A model generated the notes under the pieces. That model was not told the DNA's origin, searched no databases, and saw only the letters and a list, made by a program, of their open reading frames with translations. Below are positions 1 to 7,752 of a stretch of DNA of 38,780 nt, piece by piece (within the stretch, counting starts at the first letter, position 1; each line of letters starts with the position of its first letter). The DNA comes from Streptosporangiales bacterium (GTDB lineage Bacteria; Actinomycetota; Actinomycetes; Streptosporangiales; WHST01). A program made the position numbers and the translations under genes. The stretch is from assembly GCA_009379955.1 (NCBI GenBank), contig WHST01000058.1:1-38780 (forward strand), read 5' to 3'.

Positions 1-2
1 AC

Positions 3-1001
3 GACCCGACCCGTGCCGCGGCGGAGGCCCGGCTGGTGCAGACCGCGACTGAGCTGGATCCGGCGCGGTTGCGGTGTGCGGCCAAACACCTGGGCGCGTG
101 CCTGGACCCCGACGGGGTCCTGGCGACGGAGAAGGAGCAGCGGGAGAGCCAGCAGTTCACGATCACCGCGGACCTGCACGGCATGTACGCCCTCCGCGGC
201 CGCCTCGACGCCCCCACCGCCAACGCCGTCACCCTCGCCGTGGAAGCCCTCGCCAAGCCGAAACCCGAAGCCGACGGGACCCCGGACCTGCGGACCGCAT
301 CGCGCCGCCGCGCCGAGGCACTCGGCCAGCTCGCCACCCTCGCTCTCGGGCACCCGGACATGCCCACCTCGGGTGGGTACCGGCCGCAGGTCATCGCCAC
401 CATCACCCTCGCCGAGTTGGAGCAGCGGTCAGGCGTGGCGTGGTTGAACAACGGTGAACCCGTCTCCGTCTACGAACTGCTGAAGACCGCGTGCCAGGCC
501 GACGCCGCCCTCGCGGTGTTCGGGCACCACGGGGAGGTCCTGCACTACGGCCGGAACAAGCGCCTCGCCCCACCAGCGCTGCGTCGGGCACTGGTCGCCC
601 GCGACGGCGGCTGTGTGGTCCACGGGTGCGACGCGCCACCGCAGTACACCGAAGCGCACCACCTCACCTGGTGGTCCCACGGCGGCCCCATCGACATCGA
701 CAACACCGCCCTGGTCTGCACCCGCCACCACACCGACATCCACGACGGCGGCGGGGGACCAGGCCGAGGAGGTCGTGGTCGTGCAGGCTCCACGGCGGGG
801 ACGCCGGATCCTCGCCGTGGCGCGGCGGGTGCGGGCGGCGGAGGTGTACGACGACTGCGGTCGCGTGCTCGCGCACCGGGCCGACGAGAGGACTCCCGTC
901 ACTGTCTCGTACGACCCGTCGTCGCGGCGCGCGTCGGCGAGGGCGTGTGCGACCTCCGCCTGTGCGTCCTCGACGTGGTCACGCGGGATCCTCTCCAGTG
1001 A
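3..1001 (+). pseudogene. DUF222/HNH endonuclease-like protein, 5' cut by the window edge and 3' end scrambled
   Basis: The reading frame is open from the first bases, so the true start lies upstream of the window. About 240 residues match the DUF222 (13E12 repeat) plus C-terminal HNH architecture: a DPxR...LDPDG stretch near the start, then an HNH-type core with CVVHGCD, the EAHHL motif and CTRHHTDIH (about 610-750). In the family this core is followed by a GGW and a short tail. Here it ends at about 752-760 and the frame runs on through glycine/arginine-rich nonsense to a chance stop at 1001. The last part lies antisense to a methyltransferase fragment. Such genes are multicopy in actinobacteria and may be mobile, but their role is unclear. 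I call it truncated because the homology stops abruptly and the next gene remnants follow at once. Confidence 0.75.
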
Positions 1002-1505
1002 GGAGCGGAACGCCACCGACCAGGCCCACGCCCACCAGTGGTCGAGGGTCTCGAATCTGGTCGTCTTCTCGACCGCGGCGACGTCGATGTCGCGGAAGCC
1101 GTGCGACGCCAGCAGCTCGGCGATGGCATCCGGGTCGTCGAAGACGTCCTTGACCCGCGCGGGAGGCGGGTCACCGGCCCACCGCCGCAGGATCGCGCGT
1201 GCGGCGTCGTGCTGGTCACGCTGTCCGTAGGTGCTGAACGCGAGACGTCCGCCGCGCACCAGCAGGGAGGCGTACGCGTCGAGCGCCGCAGCGGGATCGG
1301 GCAGCAGGAACATCATGAAGCCGCCGAGCACGGCGTCGAAGCCGCCGGGTGCGAAGTCGGGCGCCGCCGCGTCGCCGACGCGGACCCGTGCGTTCGCGAC
1401 GCCACGCTTCTCGATGTCCGCGGACGTCAGCGCGACCATGGCCGGTGCGAGGTCGACACCGTCGACGCTGCCGGTCGGGCCCACCGCGTCGAGTCGGGCT
1501 CCGGG
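880..1505 (-). pseudogene. SAM-dependent methyltransferase fragment (N-terminus missing)
   Basis: Read on the minus strand, about 200 residues resemble a class I SAM methyltransferase from just after motif I. VGPTGSVDGVDLAP gives the beta2 acidic residue, then RVGDAAAPDF, FDAVLGGFMMFLLPDP (motif IV) and LVRGGRLAFSTYG follow. The glycine-rich motif I and everything before it are absent, cut at about 1500. There is no start codon of its own and no stop near the C-terminal end; the frame simply runs on into antisense of the HNH gene. It is therefore a remnant, not a working gene. Both edges are sharp changes from recognisable to unrecognisable sequence and are placed to about 20 bases. Confidence 0.7.
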
Positions 1506-1991
1506 CCGATCGGGTTCCGCGGCGGGGACCCGCGGGCGCTGAGCGAGGACGCCCCGACGGTCGTGCGGATGGCGGACGACTTCCGGCAGATGTTCCCCGA
1601 GCTCGCCGGCGTCCGGTTCACCCACGCGTGGGGCGGCCCCATCGACATGGCGTCCGACCACGCCCCCGTCGTCGGGACCAGGCCGGGGACCCGGGTGCAC
1701 TACGCCATGGGCCTGTCCGGCCACGGCGTGAACCCGTCGTGGATCGTCGGCCAGGTTCTCGCGTCCCTCGTCACCGGCGAGCGCGACGAGTGGACCGCGC
1801 TGCCGATCTGCCGCAGGACCGCCCCGCGACTGCCGCCCGAGCCGCTGCGCTACCTGGGCGGACGGTGCGTACGGGCCGCGGTCATGCGCGTCGAGCGCAG
1901 CGCCGACCTGGCGACGAGAGCGCCGCTGTGGGCACGGGTCGGCGCGGACCTCCCGCGCCGGCTGGGCATCCGGGTGGGTACGCGCCGGTGA
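1505..1991 (+). pseudogene. C-terminal fragment of a D-amino-acid-oxidase-like FAD oxidoreductase
   Basis: About 160 residues match the C-terminal part of DAO-family flavoproteins (glycine/D-amino acid oxidase, gamma-glutamylputrescine oxidase type). Visible elements are IGFRGGDPR, the MFPEL-AGV-FTHAWGGPIDM stretch, and SDHAPVVGTRPGTRVHYAMGLSGHGVNPSWIVGQVLASL, which forms the last FAD-contacting strand and helix. The N-terminal Rossmann GxGxxG half is absent and no start lies at the junction, which abuts the methyltransferase remnant at about 1500. The original stop (TGA, 1989-1991) is kept and overlaps the region just before the next gene's palindrome. Confidence 0.7.
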
Positions 1992-2011
1992 TCTCTGACT
2001 ATAGTCAGAGA
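1992..2011. promoter_or_regulatory. Perfect 20-bp palindrome over the putative -10 box of the MarR-GNAT gene
   Basis: TCTCTGACTATAGTCAGAGA is a perfect inverted repeat ending directly before the ATG at 2012. It contains TATAGT (2000-2005), a good -10 hexamer, six bases before the ATG, which suggests a leaderless transcript. A MarR-type dimer bound here would block its own promoter. The palindrome is seen; the autorepression is inferred from the family. Confidence 0.75.
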
Positions 2012-2893
2012 ATGGACGTCGGCATGGTGGAGCAGGTGCGGCGGTTCAACCGGACCGTGACGCAGCGGGTCGGCGCACTCGACGACGCCTTCCTGTCGCG
2101 TGACCGGCCGCTCGGGCAGGCGCGCGTGCTGTGGGAGATCGGGAGCGACGGCTGCGACGTCAGGCTGTTGCGTTCGCGGCTCGATCTCGACTCCGGGTAT
2201 CTGAGTCGGCTGCTGCGGTCGCTGGAGGGTGACGGGCTCGTCGCGGTGCACCAGAGCGGCGTCGACGGGCGCGTACGCACGGCGTACCTCACCGATCGTG
2301 GGGTGGGCGAGTGGGAGGTGCTCGACCGGCGGTCCGACGAAACGGCCACGTCGATTCTCGAGCTGCTCGACCCGCGCCAGCGCACCCGCCTGGTCGCGGC
2401 GATGGCCGAGGTCGAGCGGCTCCTCGTCGCCTCGACGGTCGACGTCGGTGTGTGCGACCCGCGGCACCGGCACGCGCGTGCCTGCATGCGGGCGTACTTC
2501 GACGAGCTGGCGAGCCGCTTCGACGGCGGCTTCGATCCTGCGCAGAGCATCTCCGCGGGCGACGAGGAGCTCTCGTCGCCCGTGGGGCTCCTCCTGGTCG
2601 CCTCACTGCACTCCGAGCCGGTCGGGTGCGGTGCGCTCAAGTTCCACGACGATGCGTCGGCCGAGCTCAAGCGGATGTGGGTCGCATCGGCGGTCCGTGG
2701 TCTCGGACTCGGCCGGCGGCTCCTCGCCGAGCTCGAGACACACGCGGCCGCCCAGGGCGTCCGCGTCCTGCGGTTGGAGACCAACCGGGACCTCACCGAG
2801 GCGATCGGCCTGTACCGGGCGGCGGGCTACCGCGAGGTGGCCGCGTTCAACGACGAGCCGTACGCCGATCACTGGTTCGAGAAGACGCTGTGA
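2012..2893 (+). CDS. MarR-family regulator fused to a GNAT N-acetyltransferase
   Basis: This 293-residue protein has two domains. Residues 1-140 form a MarR-type winged helix (GQARVLWEIG, then SRLDLDSGYLSRLLRSLEGDGLV as recognition helix and DGRVRTAYLTDRG as wing). Residues 150-293 form a GNAT domain: MRAYFDELASRF, a central ELKRMWV strand, the acetyl-CoA loop RGLGLG (229-234) and a C-terminal LYRAAGYREV...WFEKTL. Fused MarR-GNAT proteins are a known actinobacterial type; the acetylated substrate is usually unknown. The ATG at 2012 is chosen because it gives the expected MarR N-terminus and follows a palindromic operator at once; no Shine-Dalgarno is seen, so translation may be leaderless. 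Its stop TGA (2891-2893) abuts the stop of the convergent gene with no space between. Confidence 0.85.
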   Translation: MDVGMVEQVRRFNRTVTQRVGALDDAFLSRDRPLGQARVLWEIGSDGCDVRLLRSRLDLDSGYLSRLLRSLEGDGLVAVHQSGVDGRVRTAYLTDRGVGEWEVLDRRSDETATSILELLDPRQRTRLVAAMAEVERLLVASTVDVGVCDPRHRHARACMRAYFDELASRFDGGFDPAQSISAGDEELSSPVGLLLVASLHSEPVGCGALKFHDDASAELKRMWVASAVRGLGLGRRLLAELETHAAAQGVRVLRLETNRDLTEAIGLYRAAGYREVAAFNDEPYADHWFEKTL

Positions 2894-3271
2894 TCACTCG
2901 GCTCCGGCACCGTACGGCCTGCCGGGCCAGTACGCCCACTCCTCGAAATGCTCGACCCGGCCGTCGGCGGCGAAGCGGAGGATCCACAGGTCGCGGTACT
3001 CCTGGTCCACCGGGTCGCCGTACCGCACCTCGAGGCGGACGACCGCGTCGAGGTCGGCCACGGCGACCGGTTCCGCGGTGGCCGTGAACGTATGCCCCTG
3101 GTCGTCGAGCCAGAAGCCCTGGATACCGGTGTGCCCGACGAGTGGCTCCTCGTACGGCGAGGTCAGGTAGCGCGCGTCCTCGGTGAACAGCCGTGTCACC
3201 GCCTCGACGTCGTCCTCGCGCCAGGCCCGCACGTAGGCGTCCACCCACCGCATCACACCGTCTCGGTCCAT
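2894..3271 (-). CDS. SnoaL-like / NTF2-fold protein
   Basis: The 125-residue product has the small NTF2-like fold. VDAYVRAWREDDVEAVTRLF forms helix 1-2, DARYLTSPYEEPLVGHTGIQGFW is the typical pocket loop, and DLWILRFAADGRVEHFEEW forms the last two strands. Proteins of this size are either enzymes of the SnoaL/limonene-epoxide-hydrolase kind or simple ligand binders, and the pocket residues do not decide which. The ATG at 3271 is chosen because the family N-terminus (a polar helix entering VDAYVRAW) begins there. It converges on the MarR-GNAT gene with both stops inside one TGATCA, and it diverges from the carboxylesterase 112 bp away. No partner gene suggests a substrate. Confidence 0.75.
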   Translation of the reverse strand: MDRDGVMRWVDAYVRAWREDDVEAVTRLFTEDARYLTSPYEEPLVGHTGIQGFWLDDQGHTFTATAEPVAVADLDAVVRLEVRYGDPVDQEYRDLWILRFAADGRVEHFEEWAYWPGRPYGAGAE

Positions 3272-3383
3272 GACACCGACGGTAGTGGACGACAGGTCGG
3301 TCGCGTGCGTACGTCGAGGACCGTAGGCCTGGATACGACGCACTGGGGACGTTCGGGCCGGCGCGGAACGCGATTGTGGCGGC

Positions 3384-4967
3384 ATGAGCAGATCACGACG
3401 GCTTTCCCTCCTTGGCGTCCTCCCCGCGGTCGTGGCGATGGTCGCCACGTTCGCAGGCCCGGCCGCCGCCGCCCCCGATACCGCGGACGACGCGATCGTC
3501 CGCACCGCCGACGGTGCCGTCCGCGGCACCGTGGACCCCGACCACCGGATCTTCCAGAACATCCCCTACGCGAAGCCTCCCGCGGGAGACCTGCGGCTGC
3601 GCGCGCCGCGGCCGAACGAGCCGTGGGACGGCGTGCGCGACGCGACCGAGCCGGGTCAGTGGTGCGCGCAGGTCTACCGGTATCCGCCGGACGCCCCGCC
3701 GACGTTCCAGGGCGGCGAGGACTGCCTGAACCTGAACATCCACGTCCCGCGTGGCGCGGACAAGCCGCTGCCGGTGATGGTCTTCCTGCACGGCGGCGGG
3801 TTCGTCGGCGGCTCGGGAGTCGGCTACGACCCGCGCCGGGTCACCGCCGGTGGCGACGTGATCGTCGTGACGGTGAACTACCGGCTCGGCGCGCTCGGGT
3901 TCCTCAGACACGCCTCGCTGCGTGACCCGTACGCGGGCAACTTCGGCATCGCCGACCACCAGGCGGCGCTGCGGTGGGTGCGGAAGAACATCGCCGCGTT
4001 CGGCGGGGACGACCGCAACGTCACGCTGTGGGGCGAGTCCGCGGGCGGGTTCAGCGTCTGCGCACAGCTCTCCTCGCCGGCCGCGCGCGGCCTGTTCGAC
4101 AAGGCCATCGTGCACAGCTCGCCGTGTGGCAACGACTTCCTCACCCGTCGCGAGGCCGACAGGCGCGGACGTGTCGCCGCCGCCGACCTGGGCTGCAAGG
4201 ACGTGGACGACGTCGCGGCCTGCCTGCGCGACGTGCCGGTCGAGAAGATCGCCGAGCTGTACTTCGACGGCATCGGAGCGTTCAGGAACGTGGCGAGCGC
4301 GCCCTGGGTCCCCACGTCCGGCACCTCGCCGATCCCGCTGCAACCGCTGGCGGCGGCGCGCACCGGCCTGGCGAACGACGTGCCGCTGATCCACGGCGGC
4401 ACCCGCGAGGAGATGCGTGCCCACGTCGCCCAGCAGTACGACGGTGCGGGGAAGCCGATCACCGCGGCGCAGTACCCGACGGTCGTCGAGAAGACGTTCG
4501 GCGGCGACGCGGGGAAGGTGCTCGCGGAGTACCCGCACACCGACTTCGCCTCGCCCAGCATCGCGCTGGCGACCGCGCTGTCCGACGAGGGCGGGCTGGT
4601 GGGCGCGTGCTCGCAGCTGCCGTACGACGCCGCGGCGAACCGCCGGGCGCCGGTGTACGCCTACGAGTTCGCCGAGCCCACGGACGACGTCGAAGGTGAC
4701 ATGCCGCTCCTGTCGTCACACGGTGCGGACATCCCCTACTTCTTCGACAGCTACCTGCCCGGCCCGCCCAAGCCGCCGTTCTCCGAGGCGAGGCAGGCAC
4801 TGGCGGACGACCTGATCGCCAAGTGGACGGCGTTCGCACACACCGGCAGGCCGGGCAGCGGCTGGACCCGCTACCGCGACGGAGTCGCCCTGTCGTTCCA
4901 CAGCGAGCGCAGCGGTCCGGTGAACGTCGCCGCCGAGCACCGCTGCCGGTTCTGGCGTTCGCTCTGA
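3384..4967 (+). CDS. Secreted type-B carboxylesterase/lipase
   Basis: The protein has 527 residues and belongs to the alpha/beta-hydrolase carboxylesterase family (usual length about 500-550). Residues 1-30 form a signal peptide: basic SRSRR, a hydrophobic core and AAAA before PDTAD. The family landmarks follow in order: IPYAKPP (60-66), EDCLNLNIHVP (112-122), oxyanion-hole HGGG (136-139), nucleophile elbow GESAGG with Ser219, a GGTREEM segment (338-344) that can supply the acid, and the catalytic His in SSHGADIPYFF (His446). It should hydrolyse carboxyl esters outside the cell; the physiological ester cannot be read from the sequence. It stands alone, diverging from the SnoaL-like gene, and ends before a long palindrome shared with the convergent osmoprotectant operon. 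Confidence 0.9.
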   Translation: MSRSRRLSLLGVLPAVVAMVATFAGPAAAAPDTADDAIVRTADGAVRGTVDPDHRIFQNIPYAKPPAGDLRLRAPRPNEPWDGVRDATEPGQWCAQVYRYPPDAPPTFQGGEDCLNLNIHVPRGADKPLPVMVFLHGGGFVGGSGVGYDPRRVTAGGDVIVVTVNYRLGALGFLRHASLRDPYAGNFGIADHQAALRWVRKNIAAFGGDDRNVTLWGESAGGFSVCAQLSSPAARGLFDKAIVHSSPCGNDFLTRREADRRGRVAAADLGCKDVDDVAACLRDVPVEKIAELYFDGIGAFRNVASAPWVPTSGTSPIPLQPLAAARTGLANDVPLIHGGTREEMRAHVAQQYDGAGKPITAAQYPTVVEKTFGGDAGKVLAEYPHTDFASPSIALATALSDEGGLVGACSQLPYDAAANRRAPVYAYEFAEPTDDVEGDMPLLSSHGADIPYFFDSYLPGPPKPPFSEARQALADDLIAKWTAFAHTGRPGSGWTRYRDGVALSFHSERSGPVNVAAEHRCRFWRSL

Positions 4968-4994
4968 GGGACGTGTCGGGCCGACAGCACAACG

Positions 4995-5046
4995 CCGTGA
5001 GGGGCACCCTCACCGTGTCATGACACGGTGAGGGTGCCCCTCACGG
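4995..5046. terminator. 52-bp perfect palindrome, bidirectional terminator between convergent genes
   Basis: Positions 4995-5020 are the exact reverse complement of 5021-5046, giving a 26-bp perfect stem without loop. It consists of two inverted copies of a 17-mer, GTGAGGGGCACCCTCAC, at 4997-5013 and 5028-5044, joined by CGTGTCATGACACG. It lies between the stops of the esterase (+) and the osmoprotectant lipoprotein (-). There is no T-run, as is common in GC-rich actinobacteria. The same 17-mer recurs at 21669-21685. Confidence 0.75.
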
Positions 5047-5082
5047 GTTACGGACGCGAGGAAGCGGTGTAGCCGCAGCAGG

Positions 5083-6066
5083 TCAGATGACCTTCTTCTC
5101 CTTGAGGAAGTCCTCGGCGACCTTGTCGACGGGCAGGCCGTCGACGTCGATCTGTGCGTTGAGGGTGCTCATCTGCTTGTCGGTGAGCAGCTTGCTGAGA
5201 CCGGTGAAGAGCTTGTCGTAGTCCGCGGAGTTCTTGTCGTAGACCTCCTTGCGGATGGTCACGGCGATGTTGTACGCGGGGAAGAAGCCCTTGTCGTCCT
5301 GGAGGACGGTGAGCTTCTTGCCGACGATCTGGCCGTCGGTCGCGAAGACGACCGCGAAGTCACACGGGTCGCCCTTGCCGACGGTCTCGTACACGAGGCC
5401 GAAGTCGAGCTGCTTGACCTGGTTACGCGGCAGCTTGAAGCCGTACGTCTTCTCGACGCCTGGCAGGCCGTCGTCGCGGCTGATGAACTCCGAGGCGGTG
5501 CACAGGTTGGCGGCCGCGGGGTCCTTCTTCGCCAGCGCGGCGTAGTCGGAGACGGACTTCACGCCGTACTTCTTCACGGCGTCCTGGTTGGCGGCGAGGG
5601 CGTAGGTGTTGTTGGCCTTCGCCGGTGCCAGCCAGACGATGTTGTTCTTGGCGTCGGCTTTCTTCACGGCCTCGAACTGCGCGTCGGATCCGGCGACGGG
5701 CTTGGTGTTCTTGAGGATGTTGATCCAGCCGGTGCCGGTGTACTCGTAGTAGAGGTCGACCTTGCCGCTGGTGAGTGCGGCACGGACGACCGGTGTGCCG
5801 GTCAGCTTCGTCTCGTCCTTGACCGTCGCGCCGGCGGCTTCGAGGGTCTGGACGAGCATCTTGCCCAGCAGCACCTGCTCGGTGAACTCCTTCGACCCGA
5901 CCGTGACCTCCACGCCGGAGAGGTCGACCGAGCTCGCGAGCGAGCCCTCGTCGGCCTCGGTGGCGCCCTCGCCGCCACCACCGCCGCATCCGGCGACTGC
6001 GGCCAGGCTGAACGCGGCCACGACGACCGCAGCCCATCCTCGAACTGCTCGTGATTGACGTCGCAT
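5083..6066 (-). CDS. Osmoprotectant (glycine betaine/choline-type) ABC transporter substrate-binding lipoprotein
   Basis: This 327-residue lipoprotein is of the OpuCC/ProX type. A basic start and hydrophobic helix lead into a lipobox ending AVAGC (Cys27), with a glycine-rich linker after it. VTVGSKEFTEQVLLGKM (about 53-70) is the signature of this solute-binding family. LTSGKVDLYYEYTGTGW forms the aromatic pocket that binds quaternary ammonium groups. The C-terminal half has FGLVYETV, DFAVVFATDGQI and the DKGFFPAYN region. It would capture glycine betaine, choline or a similar solute at the outer membrane face and pass it to the two permeases encoded just upstream. It is the last gene of a three-gene operon (39 nt after the permease stop) and ends at a palindromic terminator. 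The exact ligand is not determined. Confidence 0.9.
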   Translation of the reverse strand: MRRQSRAVRGWAAVVVAAFSLAAVAGCGGGGGEGATEADEGSLASSVDLSGVEVTVGSKEFTEQVLLGKMLVQTLEAAGATVKDETKLTGTPVVRAALTSGKVDLYYEYTGTGWINILKNTKPVAGSDAQFEAVKKADAKNNIVWLAPAKANNTYALAANQDAVKKYGVKSVSDYAALAKKDPAAANLCTASEFISRDDGLPGVEKTYGFKLPRNQVKQLDFGLVYETVGKGDPCDFAVVFATDGQIVGKKLTVLQDDKGFFPAYNIAVTIRKEVYDKNSADYDKLFTGLSKLLTDKQMSTLNAQIDVDGLPVDKVAEDFLKEKKVI

Positions 6067-6104
6067 GGCTTGTCCTATTCCGTGTACGTCGTTTCCGTAT
6101 GCCG

Positions 6105-6938
6105 TCAGATCCCCCTCGGGGTCAACAGCTCTTCGATCACACCGGCGACGTAGTCGACGGCGAGTGCGAACAACGCGGTCATGATGCTGCCCGCGATGAT
6201 GACCGGCATCCGGTTCTGCACGATGCCGGAGTAGACGATCTGGCCGAGGCCGCCCGCGTTGGTCAGTACGGCGATCGTCGCCGTGCCGACGTTGATGATC
6301 AGGGCGGTGCGGATGCCCGCCAGGATCACGGGCACCGCGAGGGGCAGCTCGATGCGGAACAGCACCCGCAGCTTGCCCATGCCCATCGCCGTCGCGGCCT
6401 CCTTGACGTCCGGGTCGACCTGCCGGAGCCCCACCATCGTGTTGCGCAGGACGGGCAGGACGGCGTAGAGCACGAGGGCCACGATGGCGCCCTTGAAGCC
6501 GATGCCCCACGTCAAGGCGAGCAGCACGAGCACGCCGAGGGTCGGGACGGCCTGGCCGAAGTTGGCGAGCGCGAGGAAGAACGGGACCGTCGGCCTGGCG
6601 AACGGCCGGGTCAGCAGGATGCCGAGCGGCACCGCGACCACGATGACGATGACGGTCGACAGTGACACCAGCTGGATGTGGCGCACCACCGACAGCTGGA
6701 TCGACTCGGCGCTGAGCAGCCGGCGCTCGATGCTGTCGAGATCCGCGGTCTGCAGCCACAGGTACATGACGGCGCACACCGCGAGGATGAACAGCGGCAT
6801 CGCCGCGAAGCGCCCGGTCCTGGTGAGCCCCGACCTGCGCGTGGTGAGTCGGCCCTCGGACAGGCCCGCGAAGGCGTTGCCGGCATCGGCCGACACCGAC
6901 GGTGCGACGGTAGCGACGCCACCTCTGCGGTCAGACAC
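6105..6938 (-). CDS. Osmoprotectant ABC transporter permease (second)
   Basis: The 277-residue membrane protein is of the OpuCB/OpuCD (ProW) family. A polar N-terminal tail of about 45 residues is followed by a first helix (AMPLFILAVCAVMYLWL) and then the binding-protein-dependent transport core. This includes SLSTVIVIVVAVPLGIL, the conserved GQAVPTLGVLVLLAL and the EAA loop KEAATAMGMGKLRVLFRIELPLA, which docks the ATPase. The start is a GTG at 6938 that overlaps the end of the upstream permease gene by 8 nt, so the two are translationally coupled. An extra N-terminal tail and helix distinguish it from its shorter partner, a common division in this transporter class. It would form the membrane channel with the partner permease. 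Confidence 0.9.
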   Translation of the reverse strand: MSDRRGGVATVAPSVSADAGNAFAGLSEGRLTTRRSGLTRTGRFAAMPLFILAVCAVMYLWLQTADLDSIERRLLSAESIQLSVVRHIQLVSLSTVIVIVVAVPLGILLTRPFARPTVPFFLALANFGQAVPTLGVLVLLALTWGIGFKGAIVALVLYAVLPVLRNTMVGLRQVDPDVKEAATAMGMGKLRVLFRIELPLAVPVILAGIRTALIINVGTATIAVLTNAGGLGQIVYSGIVQNRMPVIIAGSIMTALFALAVDYVAGVIEELLTPRGI

Positions 6939-7578
6939 GGAGGCCTCGGGACGTGGTCAGTCGGTTGACGAGGACGAACGTGGCGTCGAGGAGCAGGCTG
7001 AGGACGACGACCCCGAGCGTGCCCGCCACGGCCTCGTGGATCGCCACCGGGCTGCCGACGCGGCGCAGTCCGTCGAGGATCAGCACGCCGAAGCCCGGGC
7101 CACTGACGACGGCTCCGAGAGTGGCGATGCCGACGATGATCATCGTCGAGACGCGGACGCCGGTGACGATGACCGGCATCGCCAGCGGCAGCTCGACGCG
7201 GAACAGCCGGCTCCAGCGGCTCATGCCCATGCCGGTCGCCGATTCCACGATCGCGGGGTCGACGCCCCGCAGCCCGGTGATGGTGTTGCGCACGATCGGG
7301 AGTAGCGAGTACAGCGTCAGCGCGACGATGACCGGTGGCTGGCCGAGTCCGACGACGCCGACGAGCAGCGCGTACAGGGCGAGGGACGGGATGGTCAGGA
7401 TCAGGCCGGTCAGCCGGGTGATCCCGCCGCCGAGCGTGGGGCGCCGGTACAGGCCGACGCCGAGGGCGATCCCGATGACGGTGCCCAGTGCCATGGAGAT
7501 GAGCACGACCTGGAGATGGCCGAGACCGTGCACGAGGAGATCCTGGTGGTAGTACTGCAGGTACTCCACGAAGGTCAT
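6931..7578 (-). CDS. Osmoprotectant ABC transporter permease (first)
   Basis: This 215-residue permease is the typical short OpuCB/OpuCD form: YHQDLLVHGLGHLQVVLISMALGTVIGIALG, then TIPSLALYALLVGVVGLG, and the EAA loop VESATGMGMSRWSRLFRVELPLAMPVI. The ATG at 7578 is preferred over an in-frame upstream start because GGAGG lies 7 nt before it. The gene is the first of three co-directional genes. No ABC ATPase (OpuCA/ProV) lies before, between or after them, though this class normally has one in the operon. The transporter must borrow an ATPase encoded elsewhere or be non-functional. Confidence 0.88.
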   Translation of the reverse strand: MTFVEYLQYYHQDLLVHGLGHLQVVLISMALGTVIGIALGVGLYRRPTLGGGITRLTGLILTIPSLALYALLVGVVGLGQPPVIVALTLYSLLPIVRNTITGLRGVDPAIVESATGMGMSRWSRLFRVELPLAMPVIVTGVRVSTMIIVGIATLGAVVSGPGFGVLILDGLRRVGSPVAIHEAVAGTLGVVVLSLLLDATFVLVNRLTTSRGLRV

Positions 7579-7669
7579 CGCCGGTCCTCCACGGCCTGCG
7601 ACCGTCGCGGGCCTGCCCACCGCGGCGCCTCATGCGCCGTGGTTCCTCGCCGCCCAGCATTCCACATGG

Positions 7670-7708
7670 CGCTGCCGGGTTCCGCAGCGTTCGGTACCAA
7701 TTGGGTAC
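7670..7708 (-). promoter_or_regulatory. Short inverted repeats upstream of the osmoprotectant operon
   Basis: The 174-bp gap between the SDR gene and the permease gene, both on the minus strand, holds two dyads. CGCTGC-n8-GCAGCG (7670-7689) could terminate SDR transcription. GTACC-n5-GGTAC (7694-7708) could be an operator for the osmoprotectant operon. Both are short and could be chance. I see no strong -35/-10 pair. Confidence 0.3.
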
Positions 7709-7752
7709 ACGGGTCGGACCCTGGGCATCGATCCGGTCACCCGGACGATGCG

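Noticed and set aside
752-880. Possible transposase C-terminus in the plus frame (AEEVVVVQAPRRGRR ... VYDDCGRVLAHRADE)
   Set aside because: Some likeness to integrase C-terminal strands, but no catalytic motif, no terminal inverted repeats and too short to identify.
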